Source of the DNA: Marinobacter sp. S6332
GTDB taxonomy: Bacteria; Pseudomonadota; Gammaproteobacteria; Pseudomonadales; Oleiphilaceae
DNA length: 64,000 nucleotides
Direction of reading: 5' to 3'
Assembly (NCBI RefSeq): GCF_023016045.1
Contig: NZ_JALKAP010000005.1
Span: forward strand, 186,001 to 250,000
Position numbers and translations under genes: made by a program. The notes beneath the pieces were generated by a model, which saw only the letters and a list, made by a program, of their open reading frames with translations, was not told the DNA's origin and did no database searches. Below are positions 48,977 to 58,783 of this stretch, in pieces; positions within the stretch are counted from its first letter, which is position 1; every line of letters begins with the position of its first letter.

Positions 48977-49762
48977 ATGATGACCGATCTAATTACTCGA
49001 AGTACCGATAGCAACGGCATTACCACGCTTACCCTTAGCCAACCGAGCCAACGCAACAGCCTTTCGATGGAAATGCTTAATGCTTTGGCTGAGGCGCTAT
49101 CAGACATTGCTGGTGACGCAAACACACGGGTTGTGGTTATTGCAGCGGCGGGTAAGGTGTTTTGTGCCGGGCATGATCTCAAGGAGATTCGCGACCAGCT
49201 AGATAGCAACGAGTTTCAGCTGGCGTTATTTAAACGATGCAGTGAAGTGATGCAGTTGCTAGTTAACCTTCCAAAGCCGGTGATTGCGCGTGTGGCGGGT
49301 GTTGCAACGGCTGCAGGCTGTCAGTTGGTGGCTAGCTGTGATCTTGCTGTGGCGGCAGATTCTGCGCGCTTCGCAACGCCGGGTGTGAATATCGGGCTGT
49401 TCTGTTCAACGCCTATGGTGGCCTTGTCTCGCAACGTTTCCCGTAAGCATGCCATGGAGATGTTGCTTACCGGCGAGATGATCAGTGCTGCTCGTGCAGA
49501 ACAGATTGGTTTGGTAAACCGCGTTGTTGATGAATCGCTGTTGGATGACACTGTGTATGGCATGGCTCACACCATTGCAGAGAAGTCCGGTCACACCTTA
49601 AAAATAGGTAAGGGCGCTTTCTATAAACAACTCGAAATGCCGTTGGCAGGTGCTTACGACTATACGGCCGAAGTTATGGCTGAAAATCTACGGGCGCACG
49701 ATGCGCAGGAAGGCATCTGTGCGTTTTTGGATAAGCGCAAGCCGGAATGGAAGGACAGCTAG
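48977..49762 (+). CDS. Enoyl-CoA hydratase/isomerase family protein
   Basis: 261-residue crotonase-fold protein: 'LTLSQPSQRNSLSMEM', oxyanion block 'KVFCAGHDLKEI', and 'GVATAAGCQLVASCDLAVAAD'. The position of the first catalytic Glu of enoyl-CoA hydratase is not conserved ('GVATAAGCQL'), as in ECHDC3-type members, so hydratase activity is uncertain. GAGG lies 7 bases before the ATG. It overlaps the convergent DUF192 gene by 4 bp. Confidence 0.88.
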   Translation: MMTDLITRSTDSNGITTLTLSQPSQRNSLSMEMLNALAEALSDIAGDANTRVVVIAAAGKVFCAGHDLKEIRDQLDSNEFQLALFKRCSEVMQLLVNLPKPVIARVAGVATAAGCQLVASCDLAVAADSARFATPGVNIGLFCSTPMVALSRNVSRKHAMEMLLTGEMISAARAEQIGLVNRVVDESLLDDTVYGMAHTIAEKSGHTLKIGKGAFYKQLEMPLAGAYDYTAEVMAENLRAHDAQEGICAFLDKRKPEWKDS

Positions 49763-50253
49763 TCGCTAGAACAGTTGATTTCTCCTAGCTTTAGGCGGTC
49801 TCCAACGCCAATGCCGCTGGCCTCGAAAAAGCCCATGTTCATTTCTACGGCCGATACAAATTCAATTTCGGCAGGGTAGCTGGGGCATCGGGCGCCATTG
49901 GTTGATTCGCAAGGCTCCATCTGACGAATGTTGCCAATGATGCCTTGCTCATCAAGGTAAGCGATATCCAGCGGGATGAGTGTTTGGTACATCCAAAAGC
50001 TGTAATCCGGCCCCCGCACCTTTTTGTATTGAAATAACATTCCAGCGTCTGCGGCCAAAGACTCCCTGCCCATTAGGCCCTTTCTGCGCTCTTGAGCCGT
50101 GTCGGCTACCTCTAATTGAACCCTGACGGTGTTTGAGTCGGTCACAAAGCACGCGGCGTGAACCGGCAGGCTGACTGACGGTTCAACCGCTCCAGAGCCG
50201 GAGCAGCCTGCCAGCATGGCCGCAAGGCTTAGTGCTGTGCCGTAGTTTCGCAT
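49759..50253 (-). CDS. DUF192 family lipoprotein
   Basis: 164 residues. A lipobox 'LAAMLAGC' places the lipidated Cys at residue 16. The DUF192 domain shows 'RVQLEVADTAQERRKGLMGRESL', 'MLFQYKKVRGPDYSFWMYQTLIPLDIAYLDEQG' in outline. Function unknown. Its ATG overlaps the permease TGA by one base (TGATG), so it is the third gene of the ABC-2 operon. Confidence 0.87.
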   Translation of the reverse strand: MRNYGTALSLAAMLAGCSGSGAVEPSVSLPVHAACFVTDSNTVRVQLEVADTAQERRKGLMGRESLAADAGMLFQYKKVRGPDYSFWMYQTLIPLDIAYLDEQGIIGNIRQMEPCESTNGARCPSYPAEIEFVSAVEMNMGFFEASGIGVGDRLKLGEINCSSD

Positions 50254-51014
50254 CAGCTACGCAGCCGGTAACCGGTTTTGAAAATCCACCAAATGCCTGC
50301 CATACAAGCGCCTAGGAAGAGTAGGGTCATGCCTACGCTTATTCCTATGTGCACATCAGAGACGCCATAGAATGCCCACCTAAATCCGCTGATCAGGTAA
50401 ACCACCGGGTTAAAAAGACTGATGGTTTGCCAGATTTTCGGGAGCATATCGATGGAATAGAAGGTGCCGCCTAGAAAGGTTAGCGGGGTCACGATCATCA
50501 TGGGAACAATTTGCAGTTTTTCGAAACCATCGGCCCAGATGCCGATGATAAAGCCGAACAAACTGAAGGTGACGGCCGTAAGTACTAGAAATGAAAACAT
50601 CCAGAAGGGATGCAATATGCTGTAGTCCACAAACAGGCGTGCAGTGGCGAGAATGATTAAACCTAATATGACGGATTTGGTAGCCGCGGCACCCACATAG
50701 CCCAGCACCACTTCAACGTAAGATACGGGCGCAGAAAGCACTTCGTAGATGGTGCCGGAGAACTTCGGCATGTAGATGCCAAACGAGGCGTTGGAGATGC
50801 TTTGCATCAGCAGCGACAGCATAACCAAACCAGGAATGATATAGGCGCCGTATGCGATGTTATCGATATCGCCCATGCGCGAACCGATGGCCGAGCCGAA
50901 TACCACAAAATATAGGCATGTGGAGATGACTGGCGAGAGCACACTTTGCATCAGAGTGCGCCGCATGCGAGACATTTCAAAGTTGTAGATGGCTTTAACA
51001 CCGTAAAAATTCAT
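50253..51014 (-). CDS. ABC-2 type transporter permease (YadH-like)
   Basis: 253 residues with six transmembrane helices and the ABC-2 pattern '[21 protein letters not shown]' followed by '[17 protein letters not shown]'. Close in layout to E. coli YadH. GGGAGAAAGG precedes the ATG. It pairs with the ATPase encoded upstream; the exported substrate is unknown. Confidence 0.9.
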   Translation of the reverse strand: MNFYGVKAIYNFEMSRMRRTLMQSVLSPVISTCLYFVVFGSAIGSRMGDIDNIAYGAYIIPGLVMLSLLMQSISNASFGIYMPKFSGTIYEVLSAPVSYVEVVLGYVGAAATKSVILGLIILATARLFVDYSILHPFWMFSFLVLTAVTFSLFGFIIGIWADGFEKLQIVPMMIVTPLTFLGGTFYSIDMLPKIWQTISLFNPVVYLISGFRWAFYGVSDVHIGISVGMTLLFLGACMAGIWWIFKTGYRLRS

Positions 51015-51026
51015 GCCTTTCTCCCG

Positions 51027-51959
51027 TTAGCCTTCGGCTGGTTCATGCACAAGGCCGACAAAAATATCTTCCAAAGAACTCTCCCGGGTGCGTAGGTCTC
51101 GGTAGTCGATTCCAATATCCCCAAGTGTTCGCAGTAGTCGAGCCACACCGGCTTGTTCTTGTTGGGAGTCGAAGGTATAGATCAGTTCGTAGCCATCGTC
51201 TGAAAGTTCTACCGGTTCCAGCAACAGCTCACCGGGCACCTTATCGAGCTTGGTCTGCAGTTGTAGGCGCAGTTCCTTTTTGCCCAGTTTGCTCATTAGC
51301 TGGGTTTTGTCTTCCACTAGAATTATTTCGCCTTGGCGAATGACCCCGATGCGATCCGCCATTTCCTCGGCTTCTTCGATGTAGTGGGTTGTGAGGATGA
51401 TGGTCACTTCGTCCTCCCGAAGCTTTCGTACCATCTCCCACATATCACGGCGCAGTTCTACATCTACGCCCGCAGTAGGCTCATCAAGAAACAGTATTCG
51501 CGGTTCGTGGGAGAGCGCTTTGGCAATCATAAGCCGACGTTTCATGCCGCCAGAGAGGGTCATGATGCGATTGTTGCGCTTATCCCAAAGCGATAAATCC
51601 TTTAGCACTTTTTCAATATGGGCCGGGTTGGGCGCTTTGCCGAACAGGCCACGGCTGAATGACACGGCATTCCAGACGGTTTCAAAGGAATCGGTATTGA
51701 GCTCTTGCGGCACTAGGCCAATGGTTTCGCGGGCTCTGCGGTAGTCTTTTACGATGTCATAGCCTGCGGCCCGGACTTCTCCGGAAGACATATTGGTAAT
51801 GCCGCAGATAATGCTGATCATCGTGGTTTTGCCAGCCCCGTTAGGGCCGAGCAAGGCAAAAATTTCGCCTCGATTGATTTCCAGATTGATGTTCTTTAGG
51901 GCCTGAAAGCCGCCCTCATAAACCTTGTTCAGGTTCCTAACGGAAATATCCGGCTGCAC
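51027..51959 (-). CDS. ABC transporter ATP-binding protein (YadG-like)
   Basis: 310 residues. Walker A '[14 protein letters not shown]', signature '[12 protein letters not shown]', Walker B '[13 protein letters not shown]', H-loop '[12 protein letters not shown]'. The C-terminal 80 residues are the usual extension of this exporter class. The start is GTG 51959 with AGGA 6-8 bases upstream. Operon: ATPase, permease, DUF192 lipoprotein. Confidence 0.92.
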   Translation of the reverse strand: MQPDISVRNLNKVYEGGFQALKNINLEINRGEIFALLGPNGAGKTTMISIICGITNMSSGEVRAAGYDIVKDYRRARETIGLVPQELNTDSFETVWNAVSFSRGLFGKAPNPAHIEKVLKDLSLWDKRNNRIMTLSGGMKRRLMIAKALSHEPRILFLDEPTAGVDVELRRDMWEMVRKLREDEVTIILTTHYIEEAEEMADRIGVIRQGEIILVEDKTQLMSKLGKKELRLQLQTKLDKVPGELLLEPVELSDDGYELIYTFDSQQEQAGVARLLRTLGDIGIDYRDLRTRESSLEDIFVGLVHEPAEG

Positions 51960-52129
51960 GGGCGTGTCCTGTTCCTGAAAGTGGGTCAGAGATGAAAGCG
52001 CGGTATTTTCTCATGTATGGCGCTGGTTTAGAAATCTTTGCCTTGAGGCAGATAGTGTCCATAATGGTTCGCTGTTTTCAATACGGTTTTCGCGACTGTT
52101 TTCACTAGGGGTCTCAACTGAGTACCGGT

Positions 52130-52603
52130 ATGTTACGAGCGATTGTGGTTCTGGGTTTTATTTTGGCCTTTATTTCAGCGGTGGTGTTTGGCGGCCGTTG
52201 GCTAGAGCCTGCAGATAAAACCCTCCCGAGTGCGGATCAACCGGTCTGTGATCTGCTGGAGGGGCCCTGTGAGTGGCAAACAAATGCGGGGGTATGGAAG
52301 GTTGACCTGCAACATTTGGGCGATGGTGGGCAGGGCGAAGAGTACCAGTTATCTGTTATCGCACCGACTGTGCAGAAGCGGTTTTTGGCTGTGCTGCGTG
52401 GCGAATCTATGTATATGGGGGAATACCCGGTACCCATGCGCCACGAAGGCGGCGATAGTTACTCAGTACGTTTTTCGGCACCTTTGTGTACGACGGGCGG
52501 CGAAATGGTTTGGCGAATCGATTTACAGGAGGGGCAGAAGCCTCTTTCAGAAGTGGCACCGATCAAGCTGGTATTTCAGGCCAGAGATCACTCAGCCAGT
52601 TAA
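52130..52603 (+). CDS. Hypothetical membrane-anchored or exported protein
   Basis: 157 residues with an N-terminal hydrophobic segment (about 2-21), then a periplasmic beta-rich domain with three cysteines ('PVCDLLEGPCEW' and 'PLCTTGGEMVW') that could form disulfides. I do not recognise a family. The cysteine pattern suggests a periplasmic location. Confidence 0.7.
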   Translation: MLRAIVVLGFILAFISAVVFGGRWLEPADKTLPSADQPVCDLLEGPCEWQTNAGVWKVDLQHLGDGGQGEEYQLSVIAPTVQKRFLAVLRGESMYMGEYPVPMRHEGGDSYSVRFSAPLCTTGGEMVWRIDLQEGQKPLSEVAPIKLVFQARDHSAS

Positions 52604-52693
52604 ACAGCGGGATTCAATAGATATCCCGGCTGACAAACAGTCAGGAAAGTGTAAAATCGTGCAAAAACTCAGGCTAACTTTAGAGAAATCGTG

Positions 52694-52996
52694 ATGGAAT
52701 ACGGGGACAGCGTACAAAAAGTATTGCTTCGGAAGATTCGCAAGGCAGAACAGGATCTGATGCAGTTGAAGCTGGACTACTGCCGCTTTGTATTTGGCCT
52801 CACGCATCGGGCCAGAGTAATATCAGATGGAGCCACTTATCTGGTTCTCTCTGTGGATGTCGAGTCTATGGCAACCACCGATGATGGTGCATTTACCCGC
52901 CCATCCGTGGCAGGTGTACCCTCAGATAAGCCGAATCAGACAGAGCCTGTTCCGCTGGGAACAAACTGGGTGCTGGAACAGCAAAATAAAGGTTGA
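52694..52996 (+). CDS. Hypothetical small protein
   Basis: 100 residues from ATG 52694 (a GTG immediately before is an alternative). N-terminal helical part 'LRKIRKAEQDLMQLKLDYCRFVFG', then a mixed region and a disordered Pro/Thr-rich tail. No family recognised. It lies 90 bp after the exported protein. Confidence 0.6.
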   Translation: MEYGDSVQKVLLRKIRKAEQDLMQLKLDYCRFVFGLTHRARVISDGATYLVLSVDVESMATTDDGAFTRPSVAGVPSDKPNQTEPVPLGTNWVLEQQNKG

Positions 52997-53000
52997 GCAA

Positions 53001-53573
53001 TCAGATCAGTGCGTTCGCTGTAATAGCAGAGTAAAGGCTATTTTCAGGTTGAACGTACTGATGGCTCTGCCAGTATTCCGCGCCTTCCAGTCCCGCTCGA
53101 AAACACGCAAGTAACACTCCGCAAGATGTCAGTGTTGCAATGGCTTGAACGGCTTCCGTCTGTCGGATACCGGTTTTTCGGTGGGCAATTTGTGCTACCA
53201 AGCCTGCAAGCGCATCACTGTGCCGCTCGGATTGGCTGCATAGGGCGCATCCTGCCCCGTATAACCAAGCAACTGCGTATGCACGAACCGTTTCTGGAGC
53301 CTCGCTCAGATGCAGCCCACTTATTCGGCAATCCCGCTCCTGTAACCCTGCAAGAATGTGCAGGTGGGTAAACAACTCTGTACGATCCGTAGAAGCTGGG
53401 CGCTTAGGCTTTCGCAACGCGGGTTTTTCTTTGCGCGCGAGTTGTGTCGGCGGGTGTCGGGCACTGGCTACCATAAGTGGCTCGGCGCTGGCCAGCATCA
53501 GCATTCGCCACGCTAAAGTCACAAGCAAAACCAGTAAGCCAGCCTGAGTAAGTGCAACAAGTGCGTTGATCAT
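53001..53573 (-). CDS. Hypothetical membrane-anchored protein
   Basis: 190 residues. One N-terminal helix (about 5-28), a basic Pro/Lys-rich linker (about 40-65), then a helical domain with three cysteines in 'GAGCALCSQSE' and 'SCGVLLACF'. No family recognised. It is convergent with the preceding small gene (4 bp apart). Confidence 0.6.
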   Translation of the reverse strand: MINALVALTQAGLLVLLVTLAWRMLMLASAEPLMVASARHPPTQLARKEKPALRKPKRPASTDRTELFTHLHILAGLQERDCRISGLHLSEAPETVRAYAVAWLYGAGCALCSQSERHSDALAGLVAQIAHRKTGIRQTEAVQAIATLTSCGVLLACFRAGLEGAEYWQSHQYVQPENSLYSAITANALI

Positions 53574-53751
53574 GAGTGGTGCTACCTTGAGTATTGCAGA
53601 ACGTTTCAGGAGTGTAACGGATTGTATCTACTGGCCGCCGCTAACTCTTGGGCAGAAATGCCCTTAAGTGGGGCCTTGATGCGGGAATTGTGACAAAGTT
53701 GGCAATGGTTTATTAAAGAACGATGGATTCCACATCCTCAAAGGCAGCCTG

Positions 53752-55182
53752 ATGACCGTTATTCTGGCACTTCATACACTGTTGGTTCTTACCTTCACCA
53801 CCCGGATTCTGCTTCGCGATGACCTGTCGCCTCCGGGGCGGCTTGCTTGGTTTGTGGTGCTCAATCTTTTACCTTACTTCGGCAGTGTTATTTATTTCTT
53901 GTTTGGCGAAACAGATATTGGTAACCGGGCGAGTAAGCGGCATAAAGAGGTGTTCGAAGAAATACGGGCCAAAGCATCTTGGTTTATGGGGGACGCGGCC
54001 AATACAGAAAAGCTGATTGAGCCGGTTTATCAACCTGCCTTCCGCTATGCTGGTTCCATCAATGGTTTTCACCCGTCGACGGGCAACAGGGCAGAGTTAA
54101 TGAGCGACGGTGCCGAAACACTTGCCCGGATGGTCGCAGATATTGATGCGGCAACCGATCACGTACATGTTTTGTATTACATCTGGTTGAACGACAACAC
54201 AGGCCACGCTATTGCTGAAGCGCTGATCCGTGCTGCCCGAAGAGGCGTTACTTGCCGGGCTATGGCCGATGGACTCGGGTCTCGTGCACTGATTAAGTCT
54301 GCGCTTTGGCAGAGTATGAAAGAGGCGGGGGTTCGCTTGGCTGTTGCACTCTCGCTTAAACATCCTATTCGCACTATTTTGACAAGCCGGCTTGACCTCA
54401 GAAATCACCGCAAGATTACAGTGATTGATGCACGCATAACCTATTGCGGCAGCCGAAACTCTGCAGATCCGGAATTTTTGGTTAAAGCCAAGTACGCTCC
54501 CTGGGTGGATATTATGCTCCGGTTTACGGGGCCGGTGGTGGTCCAGAATCAATTGCTGTTTGCCAGTGACTGGATGCAGGCTACCAACGAATCATTAGAT
54601 GGCATTCCCTTATCATCGGGCAGGGGAGAAGGCGGTTTTCCTGCGCAAGCCATGGGCGTCGGACCAACAGAACGCCATGGCGCTACGCCACATCTTTTTG
54701 CCAACCTGTTTGCCTGCGCTCAAAGTGAACTGACACTGTCCACCCCTTACTTTGTTCCCGATGCTACTGTTCTTGACGCTTTGTGCGCAGCGGCCTACCG
54801 GGGTGTAAAGGTGGCACTGATATTCCCGAAGGTAAACGATAGCTGGATTGTAGCGGCTGCCAGCCGCAGTTATTATCACCGACTGCTTGATGCAGGCTGC
54901 ATCATTCATGAGTTCACAGGAGGGCTTTTGCATGCGAAAACCCTCACTATTGACGGCAAAATCAGTTTGATCGGATCTTCCAACCTCGATTTGCGCAGTT
55001 TTGATCTGAATTATGAGAATAATATTCTCCTGCAGGATGAGTCCACGACTCAGGCCATTGCGGAGCGCCAACAGAGCTATATTGATCGATCTGAAATAGT
55101 TACCTCGCCCAGCGTACTTGCATGGCATTACCACGAACGAATATGGCACAACGTTATCGCAACCATTGGCCCGGTTTTGTAG
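53752..55182 (+). CDS. cls: Cardiolipin synthase
   Basis: 476 residues, phospholipase D superfamily, two N-terminal transmembrane helices (about 2-18 and 30-52). Two HKD motifs: 'RNHRKITVIDARITYCGSRN' and 'LLHAKTLTIDGKISLIGSSN'. Joins two phosphatidylglycerol molecules to cardiolipin and glycerol. AAAGG lies 8 bases before the ATG. The outer-membrane protein gene follows at 34 bp. Confidence 0.93.
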   Translation: MTVILALHTLLVLTFTTRILLRDDLSPPGRLAWFVVLNLLPYFGSVIYFLFGETDIGNRASKRHKEVFEEIRAKASWFMGDAANTEKLIEPVYQPAFRYAGSINGFHPSTGNRAELMSDGAETLARMVADIDAATDHVHVLYYIWLNDNTGHAIAEALIRAARRGVTCRAMADGLGSRALIKSALWQSMKEAGVRLAVALSLKHPIRTILTSRLDLRNHRKITVIDARITYCGSRNSADPEFLVKAKYAPWVDIMLRFTGPVVVQNQLLFASDWMQATNESLDGIPLSSGRGEGGFPAQAMGVGPTERHGATPHLFANLFACAQSELTLSTPYFVPDATVLDALCAAAYRGVKVALIFPKVNDSWIVAAASRSYYHRLLDAGCIIHEFTGGLLHAKTLTIDGKISLIGSSNLDLRSFDLNYENNILLQDESTTQAIAERQQSYIDRSEIVTSPSVLAWHYHERIWHNVIATIGPVL

Positions 55183-55216
55183 GCCGATGGTGTTAGCGGC
55201 ACGGTGGAAAAACACG

Positions 55217-56629
55217 ATGCGAATGGGATTGATAGGGCAAGGCGTGCTTCTGGGTTTGTACTGCCTAGCGGCAAGTAATAGTTACGCCAGCCTTCCGGAT
55301 ACCAGAACCCCCATAAATGATGTGCCAGAAGGCACGGTAGGTCTTGGGGCAGCGCTACGCAGAGGAACAAGCCCTTACGTTGGCGTCGACAATATTTCTG
55401 GTTTGTTGAACGACAATAAAACAGATCTAATACCGCTCTATCTCTATGAAGGCAAATGGCTATTTGCCCATGGAACATCGGCTGGCGCGCACCTTTTGAA
55501 GCGAGAGTGGCTATCCGTTGATCTATTAGCAAAATACCGCTTCAACCGTCTGGAATCAGACGCTGCCCCTTATTTTAACGGTGTGCGTGATCGAGATCAG
55601 ACGGTTGATGTGGGCCTCTCAGCGACGGTTTTTACCGACTGGGGTTCGCTTTCTACAACTTTGGTTAATGACGTTTTAGGCGTTCACAATGGCCATGAGT
55701 GGGACTTCACCTACTCCTATGAGTGGGCGCTAGGGCGTTGGTCTGTGTCGCCCTTTATCAGTTACGTATACCAACATAGCGATCTTACAGACTACTACTA
55801 TGGCGTTGACGCAAGCGAGGCGTTGCCTGAGAGGCCTTTTTACCAGCCGGATTCTGCTGTTTTCTGGCGTGCTGGTGTTAATACCTCCTATCGGGCAACG
55901 CCGCACCTGTTGCTGTTTTCAAACATTGCGTCGCAACATGTAGATAGTGAGATCTTCAACAGTCCGTTAGTGGATGAGGCACAGCTTACCTCCGCTACAT
56001 TCGGTTTTGCCTACTTGTTTGGAAATGCTCTAGATGACTCAACAAAGCGGCCTGACTCGGGTCGTTTCGGAGAGTGGTCGTGGCGGTTGAATGCGGGCTA
56101 TCAGGCCGAGGGGCCATTCACTCGCACACTCACGGGTACCCTAAAGCGCAGCGAGGATGTTCACGCCTACATGACCGGCTTAACACTGGGAAAACTGATT
56201 TCTGATGGCAAGTATTTAGACTACTGGGGACGGGTGTCGCTCAACCGGCGCTTAGAGAATGGTCACCAGAGTGATTTTGGTGAATACAACGCCTACGTTA
56301 TGGCAATGACGACTGGACACTCGCCATGGACATCCGAAGAGTGGCTGCGTTTTGGTATTGGCTTTGGGTTTTCTTACGCCTCGGAAGTGCCTTACGTTGA
56401 GCAGGTGAAACAAGCTAAGCGGGAGCAAAACACCTCGCACTTTCTCAATTACTTGGAGGGGCAGTTTGATGTGCCGCTGCGGCTGATGTTCGACCACAAA
56501 GCCGTACGAAACTGCTATGTGGGTATTTCGTTGTTGCACCGATCCGGTATTTTTGCAAAGTCGGATATTCTCAGTAATGTTTCCGGTGGCTCCGATATGG
56601 TGTCTGGCCACATAGAGTGCAAACGTTAA
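55217..56629 (+). CDS. MipA/OmpV family outer-membrane protein with extra C-terminal barrel part
   Basis: 470 residues from ATG 55217 (GGTGGA 8 bases upstream); the open frame extends into cls, but only the ATG 55217 gives a signal peptide (MRMGLIGQGVLLGLYCLAASNSYA). Residues about 30-270 look like MipA/OmpV: 'EGTVGLGAALRRGTSPYVG', 'YRFNRLESD' and a C-terminal 'AYLFGN'-type strand. Residues about 290-470 add a second beta-rich block with 'YNAYVMAMTTG', 'LRFGIGFGFSYASEVPYVE' and 'VGISLLHRSGIFAKSDILSNVSGGSD'. The latter resembles an uncharacterised gammaproteobacterial outer-membrane family. Function unknown. Confidence 0.8.
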   Translation: MRMGLIGQGVLLGLYCLAASNSYASLPDTRTPINDVPEGTVGLGAALRRGTSPYVGVDNISGLLNDNKTDLIPLYLYEGKWLFAHGTSAGAHLLKREWLSVDLLAKYRFNRLESDAAPYFNGVRDRDQTVDVGLSATVFTDWGSLSTTLVNDVLGVHNGHEWDFTYSYEWALGRWSVSPFISYVYQHSDLTDYYYGVDASEALPERPFYQPDSAVFWRAGVNTSYRATPHLLLFSNIASQHVDSEIFNSPLVDEAQLTSATFGFAYLFGNALDDSTKRPDSGRFGEWSWRLNAGYQAEGPFTRTLTGTLKRSEDVHAYMTGLTLGKLISDGKYLDYWGRVSLNRRLENGHQSDFGEYNAYVMAMTTGHSPWTSEEWLRFGIGFGFSYASEVPYVEQVKQAKREQNTSHFLNYLEGQFDVPLRLMFDHKAVRNCYVGISLLHRSGIFAKSDILSNVSGGSDMVSGHIECKR

Positions 56630-56650
56630 GTGGCTTAGCCAGACGGGACA

Positions 56651-58132
56651 CTAGCAGGTTGGCATGGTTTGCAGCGCGAGCTTGCGGCGAATGTATCGTC
56701 CGAGTGCATCAACACCAATGTTGAGCAGGGCGGTTACCAAGATCAACACCATGGCGCGGTCGAACCGGATGTTCTGTATGGCGCTGTCCACATAAAACCC
56801 CAGAGTGTAGATGCCTAGAATCCCCAAAATCGCGGTTTCACGCATGATGATTTCCCAGCGATAGAATAAAAACGCGAGAAACGCGCGGTACACTCTGGGC
56901 ACAAGTTCCCAACTGTAGCGATTAAACCCTGTTATGGCGTCGGCACGGAGCTTGATGGAATTGGTTTGCCGACCAATCAGGTGCCCGATAATGCCGCCAT
57001 TATGCAATGCCAGAGCTACAACAGCCGGTAGCATGGATGGACCCCAGAGCTGTAACAGGATATACGCCAGAATGTATTCCGGCGTAGAGCGCGCAATCAC
57101 AAGTGCCACATGCCCTGCATTACGCCTTATTGGTCCACCGAAATGGTTGGAAATCAGGGGGAAGGCCAAGAGCGATAAAATGCCGGTGGCCACTAGCGCT
57201 ATTTGGGTAAGCACGATGGTGTTCCAGATACCCGGCATGGCTTCATTAACCATCAAATCACTCAGCCACGGGGTTACGCCAGCAAGACCCTCTCCATTGC
57301 GCAATGGGGCTGGAACTATGTCTTCGGTAAAAAATCGCTGCACATTACCCCAAACGATGGGTAAGCCCTCGCCGAGAAAGAAAGGCGCTCCAAGAATGTA
57401 AACCGGCAGAAGTTTGGGTCGCACCCATAAAGGCATGGTAGCGATCAACACGTAAAACAGAATCAGCATGGCACCCGCATCGGAATATAGCCCCTGAGAG
57501 AAGGACGCCTCCAGATAGAAACCCAGTGTCGGCAGACCAACGAACCCGAGAATTGCGCTAGAGCGTAAGCCGCATTCAAGCCGATACGCGGTGTAAGTGC
57601 GCATCTTCACCCAACAGTCAGGGATGCGGGTATAGAGAAATGCGGTAATATTCCCGGTGCCGGGGGGCAGTACACGGCCGGGTTCCGGGTCAGCTTCTTC
57701 CAGAATTTCCGAGTACACCTTGGCAAAGATTCCCGCGTAGGGAATTGCGATGGCCAGCACCCCGGTTAGCGGATGAAACCCAAAAAACTGCAGAAAAATC
57801 AGAGCCCAAAATAGCTCGTGAATCGCGCGGACAAATGCGCAAAACATCCGCACGGGCAAAGAGCGGTAAATCAAGGCCAATAGGAACCCGACAACACCCC
57901 CAAGCGCAACGCCAACGAATGCAAACGCAACTGTTCTCAACAGGGCGGTCATTAGACCTTCACTACTAAAAAAGTTGGGGGTTACTATTCCCAGAAAAAA
58001 ATTGCCCAAATCCCGCCAGGGATTGGAGGCGGTGATCGCTATATCGGCAAACAGCAGCCCGACCAAGGCAATGGCAAGGAAAATAAAGCTTGTACGAACC
58101 GTTGGAGAAGAAAACATGGAACGGCTGTGCAC
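56651..58132 (-). CDS. PhnE-type ABC permease, two permease units in one chain
   Basis: 493 residues, about twice the length of a single PhnE. The first unit (about 60-250) holds 'GVALGGVVGFLLALIYRSLP' and 'IPYAGIFAKVYSEILEEADP'; the second (about 300-490) holds 'STPEYILAYILLQLWGPSML', 'GGIIGHLIGRQTNSI' and 'ETAILGILGIYTLGFYVDSA'. Both carry the binding-protein-dependent permease loop. The start is GTG 58132, touching the ATPase stop; ATG 58117 is an alternative. The context (SenB, SelD) makes a selenium oxyanion the best-supported substrate, with phosphonate or phosphite less likely because no phn catabolic genes are present. Confidence 0.87.
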   Translation of the reverse strand: MHSRSMFSSPTVRTSFIFLAIALVGLLFADIAITASNPWRDLGNFFLGIVTPNFFSSEGLMTALLRTVAFAFVGVALGGVVGFLLALIYRSLPVRMFCAFVRAIHELFWALIFLQFFGFHPLTGVLAIAIPYAGIFAKVYSEILEEADPEPGRVLPPGTGNITAFLYTRIPDCWVKMRTYTAYRLECGLRSSAILGFVGLPTLGFYLEASFSQGLYSDAGAMLILFYVLIATMPLWVRPKLLPVYILGAPFFLGEGLPIVWGNVQRFFTEDIVPAPLRNGEGLAGVTPWLSDLMVNEAMPGIWNTIVLTQIALVATGILSLLAFPLISNHFGGPIRRNAGHVALVIARSTPEYILAYILLQLWGPSMLPAVVALALHNGGIIGHLIGRQTNSIKLRADAITGFNRYSWELVPRVYRAFLAFLFYRWEIIMRETAILGILGIYTLGFYVDSAIQNIRFDRAMVLILVTALLNIGVDALGRYIRRKLALQTMPTC

Positions 58133-58783
58133 CTAGTAGAGAGACATGATGTCTGACGACGTAAGGTCTTCGCTGGGCTGATCCAGAGCGACCTGACCAT
58201 CCTGTATGCCAACAATTCTGGTGCAATAATTTAACGCTAGATCAACATCGTGCAGCGCAATGATACTGGTAGAAAAGCGATCCCGAAGAAGCGCCATCAC
58301 CGAGTTAGCCATGGGACCGTCGAGTGCCGATACCGGCTCATCGGCCAGCAGCACAGCTGCGTTCCGGTAAAGTGCCCGAGCAATGGCAACACGTTGGCGC
58401 TGCCCACCGGAAAGTGAGGCTGTGGGTGTCCAGAGTTTTTCGTTCATTTCCAGAGATTGCAGCAGTGCAGTCACCTCGGCCCGGTCTTTGGCGAATGGCC
58501 GAGCAAGCGTTACGGTGTTGTACCAAGTGGCGTGTTTATCCAGTTGACCCATAAACACGTTGTGGAAGACGGAAAGGGCATTCACCAAGCCCAAATCTTG
58601 CGGCACTAAGGATGAGTCCCGGTTAACCCGTTCGTGAATCAAGCGAATGAGGGTGGATTTACCGGCGCCACTTTTCCCCACTAAGGCGATTTTATCGCCT
58701 GGGTTAACCTGCAGCGACAGCGGGCCAATAACCCGCTTGCCGCTGAATGAAGCCGTAAGGCCAGAGAGGTCGAAGCCTGACAT
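58133..58783 (-). CDS. PhnC-like ABC transporter ATP-binding protein
   Basis: 216 residues. Walker A 'LVGKSGAGKSTLIRLIH', Q-loop 'SLVPQDLGLVNALSVFHNVFMG', signature 'LSGGQRQRVAIARAL', Walker B 'VLLADEPVSALD'. The Q-loop region follows PhnC-type importers. Its ATG overlaps the binding-protein TGA by one base (TGATG), so the three transporter genes are coupled. Confidence 0.9.
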   Translation of the reverse strand: MSGFDLSGLTASFSGKRVIGPLSLQVNPGDKIALVGKSGAGKSTLIRLIHERVNRDSSLVPQDLGLVNALSVFHNVFMGQLDKHATWYNTVTLARPFAKDRAEVTALLQSLEMNEKLWTPTASLSGGQRQRVAIARALYRNAAVLLADEPVSALDGPMANSVMALLRDRFSTSIIALHDVDLALNYCTRIVGIQDGQVALDQPSEDLTSSDIMSLY

